A stretch of 64,000 nt of DNA from Brevibacillus_D fluminis_A (GTDB lineage: Bacteria > Bacillota > Bacilli > Brevibacillales > Brevibacillaceae): the NCBI RefSeq assembly GCF_052072235.1, contig NZ_CM125436.1:4272001-4336000 (forward strand). The letters run 5' to 3'. This document shows positions 44,178-52,484 of the stretch, one piece after another. Both the position numbers and the translations under genes were made by a program. The first letter of the stretch is position 1. Every line of letters begins with the position of its first letter. The notes beneath the pieces were generated by a model. It ran no database searches. It was not told the DNA's origin and saw only the letters and a list, made by a program, of their open reading frames with translations.

Positions 44178-44333
44178 CATCTATGGTTAATAATACCACT
44201 AGACATTTTATCTAATGCAAGCATTCAAAAAAAGAACACTATTTCGTTTGCTCTTAGCCCCCCCCCTACAGGAGATGCAGAGAAATTTGCCTTATATCCC
44301 CATAGCTAAAACAAGGGTTTTACGGCACGAATG

Positions 44334-44711
44334 ATAAAATCCCATGGTGTAGAGATCCTCTTGCGCTGAGGCGATGGTGACGGTCCGGGTGGCGCCGTTC
44401 CAGTTCACATGGGCCCCAAACCGCTGGCTGAAAAAGCTGAGCGGCACCAGCGTGTAACCTTTCTGCTCCACCGGACTTACCGGCAGCTGCACGGGAACGC
44501 CGTTCACCGTCGCTACCGGATTGTTCAGCTGCAGCACGACCGTGGTCTTCTTTTGGCTCGTCTGCTTGCTCGCCGTGATCGTGCTGGTCGCCCCGTCCCA
44601 TTCGACCGTGATGCCGATCGCCTCTGCGATTGCCCGGAACGGCACCATGTTATACCCTTTCATGTTGGTTGGCTCGATAAAGAAGCTGAGCGGATGCTGT
44701 AATGGAAGTGA
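44334..44711 (-). pseudogene. 5' fragment of the GH18 protein (copper amine oxidase N-like domain)
   Basis: Encodes a stalk domain (MVPFRAIAEAIGITVEWDGATSTITA, then YTLVPLSFFSQRFGAHVNWNGATRTVTIAS), two half-repeats of the copper-amine-oxidase N-terminal type often placed before GH18 domains in Bacillales. It ends at the IS border (44333/44334) in the codons for GFY. The signal peptide and true start are missing: the frame runs directly into repeat copy C at 44712. The gene is thus broken twice. Confidence 0.8.
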
Positions 44712-44791
44712 GGGGATTTGGTCAAGAAAATTACGCAAAAGCGGTTACAATGCCTGCTGGGGGTCGGGGTGAACGGCTTTCGAGAAAAAAA
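44712..44791. repeat. Palindromic repeat family, copy C (left half only)
   Basis: Starts GGGGATTTGGTCAAGAAAAT and includes the family core TGCCTGCTGGGGGTCGGGGTGA and GAGAAAAAAAC seen in copies A and B. The right arm is absent; the block runs into the amidohydrolase terminator on one side and the beheaded GH18 gene on the other. Confidence 0.7.
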
Positions 44792-44818
44792 CTGCCGTCC
44801 CACATAATAGGACGGCAG
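44792..44818 (-). terminator. Terminator of the amidohydrolase gene
   Basis: On the minus strand CTGCCGTCC-N9-GGACGGCAG is followed by TTTTTTT. The T tract lies in repeat copy C. Confidence 0.85.
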
Positions 44819-44832
44819 CTAGCTTGAATTGG

Positions 44833-46467
44833 TTACTCTTCTTCCTTCTGATAAACGATCTTGCCGTCCATCATGGTCAGGGAGACTTTGGTGTCGCGGA
44901 TTCGCTCCGGCGGGATGGCAAACAGGTTTTGGTCGAGCACCACGATGTCGGCGAGCTTGCCGGCTTCCAGCGTGCCCAAATCGTGCTCGCGGAAGTTGCT
45001 GTAAGCGGCACCCGACGTGTATGCGCGCAAGGCATCGGCCATGCTGATCCGCTCTTCCGGATTCCAGCCGCCTTCCGGTTGGCCGTCGTTATGCAGACGG
45101 GTCACGGCGCGGTACAGCTCCGTGATCGGATCGAGTCCGACCACCGGGAAGTCGCTGCCGAACGCGAGTGTTGCCCCGGATTTTTGCAGGCTGTTGATCG
45201 GCCAGGTACGGCGGCTTCGCTCTGGGCCAAGACGCGCCAAATACGTATGTCCGGCAAACGTGTCGGATGCCAGATGCTCCGGCTGAATCGATGGAATCAC
45301 GCCAAGCTCACTGAAGCGGGGCAGATCGTCTGGATGCAGCACTTCGATATGCTCGATCGTATGGCGCGAATCGCGCGCCCCGTTCTGCCGCTGCGCTTCC
45401 GCGAAACAATCCAGTCCCAGGCGAACGGCCGCATCGCCGCACGCATGATAGCGGATGCGGAAGCCTTCGCGGTCAGCCTGCACGGTCCAATCCTCAATGA
45501 CATGCTTCGGAATGAGCGTGTCCCCGCACGTATCGGGACGATCCGCGTACGGCTCGAGCAAATAGCCTGTATACGTCGTCGGCACGCCATCCAGGAAATT
45601 TTTCAAACCGGCGAACTGCAGCTTCTCGGAACGGTACGTTTCACGCAGCTTCCGCGGTTTTTCCAGATCGCCGTCCAGCTCGGTCAAAAAGTGGATGCGC
45701 ACGGTCAGCCGGTCCATCTCCTCGAACTGCCGGTACATGTCGAGATCGCCAAGCTCCATCGTCACCAGCGGGAACATGTCGCCCACCGAGGTGACGCCAA
45801 GCTGTGCCGCATGGTCGAGGAACCCTTGCAAAAGGCTGATCCGACGCTCGGTCGGGAATTCGAATGCCTGTTTGGCCAACGCCATCGCCGTTTCGTACAG
45901 GAAGCCCGTCGGCTCGCCGTTCTCGTCGCGCGCAATCTCGCCAAACGGCGGGTCAGGCGTGTCGCGCGTAATGCCAGCCAGCTCAAGCGCTTTGCTGTTG
46001 AGCCATGCCCCGTGGCACTCCGCGTTGAACAAAAATACCGGACGGTCCGGAATATACTTGTCCAGCGTCGAGCGATGCGGCAGCTTTTTTTCATCCCAGT
46101 GAACATGGTACCAGCTGAAACCGATCACCCATGGATACTCCGGATGCTCATCCGCATACGCCTTGACCATTTGAGCGGTTTCTTCCTCCGATTTGGCCGA
46201 CAGCAGATTGATGCATTGTTGTTCCAGGCTTCCCAGCAGCACATGCACGTGGAAGTCGTGGAACCCCGGCATGATCAGCTTGTCTTCATAAGCCAGCACC
46301 TTTGTCTCAGGTCCCACCAACGGACGAATCTCGTCCTCCGTCCCGACGGCCAAAATCCGGTTGCCCGCGATCGCCACCGCTCCCGGGCTCGGTGCATCCC
46401 CATAACCGGTGAAGACCGCGTTGCTCGTGAGGACGATTTCGGCTGCCTTTCCTTGCAAATCTCCCAT
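44833..46467 (-). CDS. Amidohydrolase family 3 protein (YtcJ-like)
   Basis: A 544-residue metal-dependent hydrolase. The metal motif HDFHVH follows the N-terminal beta-sandwich, then a long TIM barrel with HACGDAAVR, HTIEHIEVLHPDDL and the C-terminal FGSDFPVVGLDP, closed by GKLADIVVLDQNLF. The ATG at 46467 is preferred over the GTG at 46476 because GAGGAA touches the latter. It follows the binding-protein gene by 25 bases on the same strand. The family cleaves amides and related bonds; substrate unknown. Confidence 0.88.
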   Translation of the reverse strand: MGDLQGKAAEIVLTSNAVFTGYGDAPSPGAVAIAGNRILAVGTEDEIRPLVGPETKVLAYEDKLIMPGFHDFHVHVLLGSLEQQCINLLSAKSEEETAQMVKAYADEHPEYPWVIGFSWYHVHWDEKKLPHRSTLDKYIPDRPVFLFNAECHGAWLNSKALELAGITRDTPDPPFGEIARDENGEPTGFLYETAMALAKQAFEFPTERRISLLQGFLDHAAQLGVTSVGDMFPLVTMELGDLDMYRQFEEMDRLTVRIHFLTELDGDLEKPRKLRETYRSEKLQFAGLKNFLDGVPTTYTGYLLEPYADRPDTCGDTLIPKHVIEDWTVQADREGFRIRYHACGDAAVRLGLDCFAEAQRQNGARDSRHTIEHIEVLHPDDLPRFSELGVIPSIQPEHLASDTFAGHTYLARLGPERSRRTWPINSLQKSGATLAFGSDFPVVGLDPITELYRAVTRLHNDGQPEGGWNPEERISMADALRAYTSGAAYSNFREHDLGTLEAGKLADIVVLDQNLFAIPPERIRDTKVSLTMMDGKIVYQKEEE

Positions 46468-46492
46468 TCCATTCACTTCCTCATTGATCGAT

Positions 46493-47566
46493 CTAGTGCG
46501 ATTTCAGCTCATTCCAAATGCGGTCGAGCTGCGAGATTTTGTCTCCCACATCGCCTGCATATTCCCCGCGCTGCAAGTCTTCTTTCGTCGGATAGATGAT
46601 CGGATCTTTCTTGATCGAGTCATCGAGCAGCTCCTGGGCTTTGATATTCGGGTTCGTATACGGAATCTCTTTGGAAATTTCCGCGCTGATTTCCGGTCTC
46701 AGCAAGAAGTTCATGAACGCTTCTGCATTTTCTTTGTTTTTTGCCCCTTTTGGAATCACGAAGTTGTCCATCCACAGGATGACGCCTTCCTTCGGATAAA
46801 CCGCTTTGATCGCCGGCACTTCTTTTTGGGCCAGCGCAGCCTCTGCGCCATATACCAAGCCGACGGTTGCTTCCCCGTTGATCAGCAGCGTTTTCGGGCT
46901 GTCGCTGTCAAACGCCTTGATATTTGGCAAAAGGTCGACAAGCATGCTCTTCGACTTTTGCAGCACGGCATCGTCCGTCTCATTCATCGATTTGCCTTGC
47001 ATCTGGTTGGTCATCCCGATCAGGCCGCGCATATCGTCAACAACGACGACGGAGTTTTTGAATTCAGGCTTCCACAGGTCGGCATAGCTTGTAACCGGTG
47101 TTTTCACTTTATCCGTGTTGACGGCCAAAACGATGTTGCCCGCCAAATACGGGATGGAGAATTCATTTTTCGGGTCAAACGCTTTTTTTACATAATCCGG
47201 GCCGATGTTGCTGAAGTTCGGCACCTTGTTCAAATCTATCGGATCAAGCAGCTGCTGCTTGCTCATGATATCCACCATGTAGCTGGTCGCGACCGCAACG
47301 TCATAGACGCCATTGCTTGCAGTCAGCTTGGCCAGCATCTCCTCGTTGGACGAGTAGGTGCTGTAGTTCACCTTGATGCCCGATTCTTTCTCGAACTGCT
47401 TGATTACGGATTCAGGCAAATAATTGGACCAGTTAAACACGTTCAATTCCTTCGATTTGCTTTCCTCGCCTGCCGGTGCGGCGCTGTTGCCGCAGCCTGC
47501 TGCAAGCGCAAGCACCCCTGCCAGCGCAAGTGCCAACCATTTGGTGCGCGTTGCCATTTTTTTCAT
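46493..47566 (-). CDS. Polyamine-type ABC transporter substrate-binding lipoprotein (PotD-like)
   Basis: A 357-residue periplasmic-binding-protein-fold lipoprotein with lipobox LALAAGC and the PotD signature ELNVFNWSNYLPESVIKQFEKESGIKVNYSTYSSNEEML; further family motifs are YDVAVATSYMVD and NVFIPKGAKN-type closing helices (DNFVIPKGAKNKENAEAFMNF). No ATPase or permease is adjacent; instead the amidohydrolase follows, so the pair may capture and cleave an amide or polyamine conjugate. A cre-like site lies 72 bases upstream. Confidence 0.88.
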   Translation of the reverse strand: MKKMATRTKWLALALAGVLALAAGCGNSAAPAGEESKSKELNVFNWSNYLPESVIKQFEKESGIKVNYSTYSSNEEMLAKLTASNGVYDVAVATSYMVDIMSKQQLLDPIDLNKVPNFSNIGPDYVKKAFDPKNEFSIPYLAGNIVLAVNTDKVKTPVTSYADLWKPEFKNSVVVVDDMRGLIGMTNQMQGKSMNETDDAVLQKSKSMLVDLLPNIKAFDSDSPKTLLINGEATVGLVYGAEAALAQKEVPAIKAVYPKEGVILWMDNFVIPKGAKNKENAEAFMNFLLRPEISAEISKEIPYTNPNIKAQELLDDSIKKDPIIYPTKEDLQRGEYAGDVGDKISQLDRIWNELKSH

Positions 47567-47637
47567 TCCACATCCTCACTTTCTGTTTTCGATGTTGTCA
47601 TGCGATCGCAAGCGATCAGCATGTCCCCCTCTATTTT

Positions 47638-47651
47638 TGAAAGCGCTTTCT
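47638..47651 (-). promoter_or_regulatory. Probable cre site upstream of the PotD-like gene
   Basis: TGAAAGCGCTTTCT on the plus strand matches the cre consensus at 13 of 14 positions and is a near-perfect palindrome, suggesting CcpA control of the binding-protein/amidohydrolase pair. Confidence 0.6.
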
Positions 47652-47754
47652 TGCGCTTACATTTCATAAGCGCCATGTGCTCTCTTCCCCAGTTTACCGG
47701 ATGCACGTATCTACACATCAAGCGCGTAATCGACCGCTTTTTCACAAAAACATA

Positions 47755-47781
47755 GGGTTAACCCCACGTTTCTAGTATAAT
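47755..47781 (+). promoter_or_regulatory. Promoter and palindrome upstream of the MerR-type gene
   Basis: A perfect TATAAT (47776-47781) is preceded by the palindrome GGGTTAACCC (47755-47764) where a -35 would lie. No good -35 hexamer is seen, consistent with a regulator-dependent promoter. Confidence 0.45.
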
Positions 47782-47811
47782 AGAAAAGAGGAAAGGGAGG
47801 CGTGTCAAAAA

Positions 47812-49050
47812 GTGAGAATCGGCGCATTCGCCAAGCAATTTTCCGTCACAATCGAAACCATCCGCTATTATATGGAGCTGGGGTTGTTGATCCCGGTCAA
47901 GCAGGATGCCCAATACCGCTTCCATGACGGCTGTGTCGATGACATGAACTGGATTCTGGAACTGAAGCAGCTGCGCTTTTCCATGCAGGACATCCAAAAA
48001 ATCATGTCGTTCAAACGCATCTCGCAGTTCGCCGACAATGACGATTTGGAATATTTCGTCGGCTTGCTGCAAGAGCAGAAACAGCTTTTGCAGGAGGAAA
48101 GCTCCCAGCTCAACCGATCGATCGCCCTGCTGGAGGAAAAAATTCGGACAACGCGCAAGCTGGACCCTCCCGCGCTGCAAACAGGCGTCCCATTGTCGTT
48201 CATTCCGCTGCTCGCCTGTCCGTCGTGCAACCAGCCGCTCGCGCTCGAAAACGCCTCTTTATTCGGGCAGCATCTGCTGGAGGCAAGGCTCCACTGCCGC
48301 TGCGGCTACTTCGCCGAAATCAAGGAAGGCATCCTGCTCACCTCTTCGGTGGCAGCTTCCCCGATGCAAGATTATTTCATTTATGATCAGGATATTTTCC
48401 CGGAGCTGTCACCCGGCTGGATCAGCCTGATGGAAAAAGGCAGCCAGTGGATTTACACATCGCTGCAGCAAAACATGGGACCGCACCAGATCATGCTGCA
48501 AACCAATGTCGAAGTCTACGTATTTCCGCCCAAATATTTGGCCCAGCTGCCGCCGGATACGCTCTATGTGTTTACGGCCAACAGCCTGATGATGCTGAAA
48601 AAGCTGAAAGGAAAGCTTGAGCATCTCAATCCCAGGCTCCAGGTGCTCTACATCGTCAACAACGACCTGCGGCTTCCGTTGCAAAACGGCTGCATCAGCC
48701 TTGTCATCGATACGCTCTCGTTCAACGATTTTTCCCTGTATGCCGATTCCTGGCCGCTGGCGCACTTGCTGCCGTATTTGCAGGACGACGCGCGAATTTT
48801 CGGCACCTATATGTACTACCAGCATCAATCGCGCTCGCTGCAAAACCTCCATGCGCTCTATCCGGACAGCCATCCGCAAAATTTGGAGCCGGACTATATC
48901 GCCAATCAGCTGCTTGCCAACGGCTTTTCGGCTTGTATGCGAGAAGAGCTGGGATCGTTGACCGAACCGGGGCGCTATCTGGATTACCATCTGGACCAGG
49001 ACCGGCTGTACCTTGCCTCGTATCAAGCGGTACACCGTTGTCACAAGTAG
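47812..49050 (+). CDS. MerR-type regulator fused to a zinc-finger and degenerate methyltransferase-like domain
   Basis: A 412-residue protein from GTG 47812. Residues 1-110 are a MerR winged helix and dimerisation coil (MRIGAFAKQFSVTIETIRYYMELGLLIPVKQ). Residues about 130-175 hold a CPSC ... CRCGYFAEIKEGIL zinc-binding segment like that at the start of RlmA-type rRNA methyltransferases. The rest has the spacing of a class I methyltransferase (LPLQNGCISLVIDTLSF as the post-motif) but no glycine-rich SAM loop. It may use this as an effector domain. It is divergent from the PotD-like operon and could regulate it. Confidence 0.75.
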   Translation: MRIGAFAKQFSVTIETIRYYMELGLLIPVKQDAQYRFHDGCVDDMNWILELKQLRFSMQDIQKIMSFKRISQFADNDDLEYFVGLLQEQKQLLQEESSQLNRSIALLEEKIRTTRKLDPPALQTGVPLSFIPLLACPSCNQPLALENASLFGQHLLEARLHCRCGYFAEIKEGILLTSSVAASPMQDYFIYDQDIFPELSPGWISLMEKGSQWIYTSLQQNMGPHQIMLQTNVEVYVFPPKYLAQLPPDTLYVFTANSLMMLKKLKGKLEHLNPRLQVLYIVNNDLRLPLQNGCISLVIDTLSFNDFSLYADSWPLAHLLPYLQDDARIFGTYMYYQHQSRSLQNLHALYPDSHPQNLEPDYIANQLLANGFSACMREELGSLTEPGRYLDYHLDQDRLYLASYQAVHRCHK

Positions 49051-49053
49051 GCA

Positions 49054-50376
49054 TCAGTTTTTGTGAACCAGTTGCTGCTCTTTCCCTGCAGCCACCTCTT
49101 CCATACTGCCGGCAGCAGCATATGCATGCGGAAATTGAATGCAGAACAGCGTTCCTTTGCCCGGCTTGCTCTTGATCGTGATCGTGCCGTTCATCTTTTT
49201 GATGATCGTAAACGAAACCATCGTGCCCAAGCCGGTTCCTTTTTCTTTTGTCGAATAGTATGGCGTGCCGAGTCGCTGGATCTGTTCCTCTGTCATGCCG
49301 ACCCCGGTATCGCGAATCTCGATCACCACCATTCCCTCGCGCTTCTTCGCGGAAATGGTGAGGGAGCCGCCATCCTGCAGCGCCTCTATCGCATTTTTGC
49401 CGATATTGATCAGCGCTTGCCTGAATTTGTGCCGGTCGCCCACGATTTGCATGTTCTCTTCCGAGTCGATATTCGTTTCGATCTGCGTATTGTTATAGTT
49501 GGCATAAGTCAGCAGCACATTCGAGAAATAGCGGATTTCATCCTGGATCTGAATGAGTTCCACGGTTTCCGGATCAGGCTTGGCCAAGGAAAGGTAATCG
49601 GTGATGATCATCTGTGCCCGATCCAATTCTTCAAGCGAAATTTTTTGATAAAATCCGCGCTTTTCCGCACTGATTCCGTCCGCCCCCAGCAACTGGATGA
49701 ACCCGCGTACCGTTGTAAGCGGATTGCGGATTTCGTGAGCAACCGCCGCGGCCATTTCGCTGACGATTTTGGCTTTTTCGCTGCGCACCATCTCTTCTTG
49801 CAAATGGTAATACCGCATCAAAAATTCCATGCAAAAGACGAAGATTCCCACCAGCAAGCCTTGGATCGCATAGCTTACGATCGTCTCCGGCACGCTGTTT
49901 AGGAGCAGGCCCACCTTGTTGGTTACCGAAAGATACACACCAAAGGTTATGAGCTTGATCGATGTGCACAGAAAAACGGCGATGATGATCTTTTGGTACG
50001 GCTTGCTGGTCTGATATTTTTTCCACAGCAGCGCAACGATGGCCAGGCTGGGCAAAAGGGCGAGCGCATAAAGCAGGTTCAACGGTTGGCCCAGCACATA
50101 GCGGTAGCAGATGACGATAACGTACAGGATGACAGAGTTGAGCGGGCCGCCGTACAAACAGCCGACCGTCAGCGGGATGGAGCGAAAATCGTACGTGACG
50201 CCCTTTATCATCAGCGGAAAAGACATCGTTACAACGATGGCAAAGGAAAACATGCACCCCACCAAAAATCGGTAGAGCCAGGGACGATCCTTTGTCTGGT
50301 AAATGAATGGATACAGGACAAGCGGGGAAAAAACGATGAACGTGTTCAGCAAAAAATCTTTGAAGTAAACAATCAT
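49054..50376 (-). CDS. Sporulation-type sensor histidine kinase (KinB-like, 5TMR-LYT)
   Basis: A 440-residue kinase with six predicted N-terminal helices of the 5TM-LYT type (GGPLNSVILYVIVICYRYVLG), then HisKA (AAAVAHEIRNPLTTVRGFIQLLG) and an ATPase domain (NIGKNAIEALQDGG, DTGVGMTEEQ, GTGLGT). ATG 50376 follows GGGGGTC; the frame extends to 50415 without support. The arrangement resembles KinB, which feeds the Spo0A phosphorelay; no cognate regulator is adjacent, as expected for such kinases. It is convergent with the MerR-type gene, with 3 bases between stops. Confidence 0.9.
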   Translation of the reverse strand: MIVYFKDFLLNTFIVFSPLVLYPFIYQTKDRPWLYRFLVGCMFSFAIVVTMSFPLMIKGVTYDFRSIPLTVGCLYGGPLNSVILYVIVICYRYVLGQPLNLLYALALLPSLAIVALLWKKYQTSKPYQKIIIAVFLCTSIKLITFGVYLSVTNKVGLLLNSVPETIVSYAIQGLLVGIFVFCMEFLMRYYHLQEEMVRSEKAKIVSEMAAAVAHEIRNPLTTVRGFIQLLGADGISAEKRGFYQKISLEELDRAQMIITDYLSLAKPDPETVELIQIQDEIRYFSNVLLTYANYNNTQIETNIDSEENMQIVGDRHKFRQALINIGKNAIEALQDGGSLTISAKKREGMVVIEIRDTGVGMTEEQIQRLGTPYYSTKEKGTGLGTMVSFTIIKKMNGTITIKSKPGKGTLFCIQFPHAYAAAGSMEEVAAGKEQQLVHKN

Positions 50377-50520
50377 GGCAGACCCCCATAACAATATCCA
50401 GTTGACCGGCTGCAATGCTCATTATTTCTTTGCTCAACCTGCTCATATTGTAGAATATTGGGGGTGCGAATTAATAGATTTTTTTTACTCGAATGAAAGA
50501 AATTAGAAGAGGCGGATGCG

Positions 50521-50928
50521 CTACAAAATGGAGAACGGAGCAGGCTGCTTCTCCACCTCTGTCTTGCCATTTTTCAGCAAACGCACGGTGATTTTTCCCC
50601 TGTATAGCCCAGGCTTGCCTCCCTCGATATAGCCACAAAGCAGCACCTCTCGCTCACGTTGCTGGGACGACGTGTATGTCACGGTGCCCTCCCCCTTATG
50701 TTCGCTAATATCCAGCACAACCGTGTGCACTCCGCCTGTGACAAACGGCGGAATCGTCTCGCGCTGATTGAAATACTCGACAGCTGCCCCGTTGACCGTT
50801 TGCCCGCTCTCATTGACGATGACCACCACGATGTTATTCCCGAATGGGCTTGTTTTGACGGAACAGACGATGAGGAATGCGATTAGGAGAACCCCTCCGG
50901 CAAGCCAGACAGCTGTTTTCCGGTTCAT
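50521..50928 (-). CDS. Membrane-anchored protein of unknown function (135 aa)
   Basis: One N-terminal helix (AVWLAGGVLLIAFLIVCSV) with the rest outside, rich in beta-strand patterns (NIVVVIVNESGQTVNGAAVEYF; GGVHTVVLDI; TVTYTSSQQ). ATG 50928 overlaps the KptA stop by 4 bases (ATGA), which strongly suggests a coupled operon. The extracellular part could be an Ig-like fold. No family recognised. Confidence 0.7.
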   Translation of the reverse strand: MNRKTAVWLAGGVLLIAFLIVCSVKTSPFGNNIVVVIVNESGQTVNGAAVEYFNQRETIPPFVTGGVHTVVLDISEHKGEGTVTYTSSQQREREVLLCGYIEGGKPGLYRGKITVRLLKNGKTEVEKQPAPFSIL

Positions 50929-51479
50929 GGCTGGCAATCGTCCAGTATGGCAATATACTGCGGCTCCACCCGATCGGCGAGCCAGACCATCTCGTTCCCG
51001 TGGTAAAACAAGACGCCGTCACGCCATGCTTTCCATGCATCAATGCGCAAGATGACAGGTTGTTCATCCCGTCTTTCCCCAACCTGCTGCGCAGTCCCGA
51101 TCTCATCGGAGAGATGCACATACTGTCTTCCTTTTGGCAGCAAACCTGATTTTAGAATCGACGGGACGAAATGGCGCGGTGTCCCATGGTACAAAAATTC
51201 AGGCGGTTGTTTCGCTTCCTTGGTGATTTTTTGCGGAGCGGAATGCCCGTAGAGTGCCCGGATTTTCCCGTCCCGGATCTCATGGCGCTTTTTTTCCGAT
51301 CGCGCAATCATCGTGTGCAAATCCGCTTCTGTCAGCGTTCTCCATTTCGGCTGCTTGCGCAATGCACCTAGCACATGTTCCACCGCAACCCAGCCCTGTT
51401 CATCCAACTCCAAACCGTACTCCTGCGGGGCATGTCGCAGCGCGTACGACAGCTCCTTGCTCACTTTTTGGTAATCCAT
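50925..51479 (-). CDS. kptA: RNA 2'-phosphotransferase (KptA/Tpt1 family)
   Basis: A 184-residue enzyme that transfers an internal 2'-phosphate from RNA to NAD. The family core is clear: the N-terminal winged helix (MDYQKVSKELSYALRHAPQEYGLELDEQGWVAVEHVL), LYHGTPRHFVPSILKSGLLPKGRQYVHLS with the conserved Arg-His-Arg-Arg set, and PVILRIDA. Bacteria have no known tRNA splicing that would need this, so its role in them is open. It heads a two-gene unit with the membrane protein at 50521. Confidence 0.92.
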   Translation of the reverse strand: MDYQKVSKELSYALRHAPQEYGLELDEQGWVAVEHVLGALRKQPKWRTLTEADLHTMIARSEKKRHEIRDGKIRALYGHSAPQKITKEAKQPPEFLYHGTPRHFVPSILKSGLLPKGRQYVHLSDEIGTAQQVGERRDEQPVILRIDAWKAWRDGVLFYHGNEMVWLADRVEPQYIAILDDCQP

Positions 51480-51506
51480 CGTTTCACCTCACTCTTTTTG
51501 ACCCTG

Positions 51507-52163
51507 TCACTTCCACACCCAATAACGCGCTGCCCCTTTTGTCATCAAGGTGTAGCGCTCCACATCTGTCACGTATTTTTGCAGCTCCTTCTTCGCTAAC
51601 GAATCGCTCATGCCGTCCGGTACCAAAAACCCTTCAAACTCCACGTCCTGAACACCCGCGCGGAAAGAATGGACGAACTCCTCGGAGCCGACATAGTACA
51701 ATGCGATTTTTCCCTGCCATTCAATGGAATAGCGACCGTCGGCTTCCCGGCTGAATGTAAACCGGTGGTCGGCTGCCGCATCATGGCCCAACAAATATAT
51801 GTGGAAAGCCCGCTCTTCAAAATCATACGTTTCAAGCGGGTCGGCGCGGAGGACAGTTTGCGTAAGGCACGTGAAATCGAACGGCTCCGCCGCAGATCCG
51901 ACCATGAAGCCCCCGTCTCCCCATTCTGTGGATGAAAGCGTACAACTGTGGTAGTTATTCCAGACAATCTTGGACGCCCAATCGCTCTCAACGTCTTCGT
52001 CTTCTTCATCCTCATCATCTTGATCGTCTGCATAATAATCATCCGACTCCAGATGAAAATCGAACCACAGTCCGCTTTCCGGCTCCAATCGTCCACTCCA
52101 TGCGAAAGCCTTGATCCGGTGCCCATCCGGCCACGGATTTCCGGCAAAATAGATGCGATTCAT
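51507..52163 (-). CDS. Hypothetical protein with acidic low-complexity segment (218 aa)
   Basis: ATG 52163 follows GGAGGGA at good spacing. The protein is soluble with many aromatic residues and a strongly acidic run (DDQDDEDEEDEDVESD) near residue 50-65. No signal peptide, membrane segment or known motif was recognised. It lies 27 bases upstream of kptA on the same strand and may be cotranscribed with it. Confidence 0.65.
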   Translation of the reverse strand: MNRIYFAGNPWPDGHRIKAFAWSGRLEPESGLWFDFHLESDDYYADDQDDEDEEDEDVESDWASKIVWNNYHSCTLSSTEWGDGGFMVGSAAEPFDFTCLTQTVLRADPLETYDFEERAFHIYLLGHDAAADHRFTFSREADGRYSIEWQGKIALYYVGSEEFVHSFRAGVQDVEFEGFLVPDGMSDSLAKKELQKYVTDVERYTLMTKGAARYWVWK

Positions 52164-52254
52164 GTACGTTCCCTCCAACTCATTCTCGTTGATTCCTGCC
52201 CGCTACCAATCATACAACATCACAGGAATATTCTGTATCCTGCAAAAGGCCGCA

Positions 52255-52375
52255 AAAAAAGCAGCCTTGGCCTGCTCACGCGTTGCATGAATGTTTGGTT
52301 GTCTAGCAAAGACTGACCGGTTTGCTTAAACACATGCTCGGTGCCGTCCCAGACATTTTTCACTTCAAATCCGGC
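52255..52375 (-). pseudogene. Decayed 3' end of a second beta-propeller gene with its terminator
   Basis: Aligns with the 3' end of the gene at 59611-60726 and its terminator in the same orientation: shared words include AAACACAT, GAGGTGCCGT-like CGGTGCCGT, AGCAAAGAC and GGCCTGCTC. The encoded remnant DGTEHVFK matches NGTSYVFK of the intact protein, then a one-base loss shifts the frame and the stop is gone. The rest of the copy is missing. Confidence 0.65.
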
Positions 52376-52392
52376 TCATTTTTTCCTATAAT
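52364..52392 (+). promoter_or_regulatory. Promoter of the 7TMR-DISM kinase gene
   Basis: TTCAAA and TATAAT (52387-52392) with 17 bases between. The -35 overlaps the decayed gene end. Confidence 0.5.
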
Positions 52393-52484
52393 TACACCTT
52401 AGCAATTCGCAGAACATCCTGTCCTGGGGTGAATGGACAGATCGATGACGATTGGCCCAAATTGTACTTGTCTGGAGAGTGGGC

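Larger units (their letters stand above)
42623..44333 (-). mobile_element. IS200/IS605-family insertion element (1711 bp)
   Basis: The borders are set by restoring the interrupted reading frame. The element carries decayed tnpA and intact tnpB, overlapping by 4 bases. The right end (42623 side) has subterminal hairpins on the minus strand (CCCCTGCCTTTAGGCGTGGGG then AGTGTCAA), and the left end has the AAACCC-TTGTTTTAGC-ATGGGG pattern of this family. There are no terminal inverted repeats and no target duplication, as expected. On the minus strand the left flank ends TTTAT, the likely target-adjacent motif. Confidence 0.9.

Noticed and set aside
44824..46599. 591-codon plus-strand ORF opposite the amidohydrolase
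   Set aside because: Arg/His-rich shadow frame; the minus-strand product has the full set of amidohydrolase motifs.
46409..47755. 448-codon plus-strand ORF opposite the PotD-like gene
   Set aside because: No start signals and no family features; a mirror of the lipoprotein gene.
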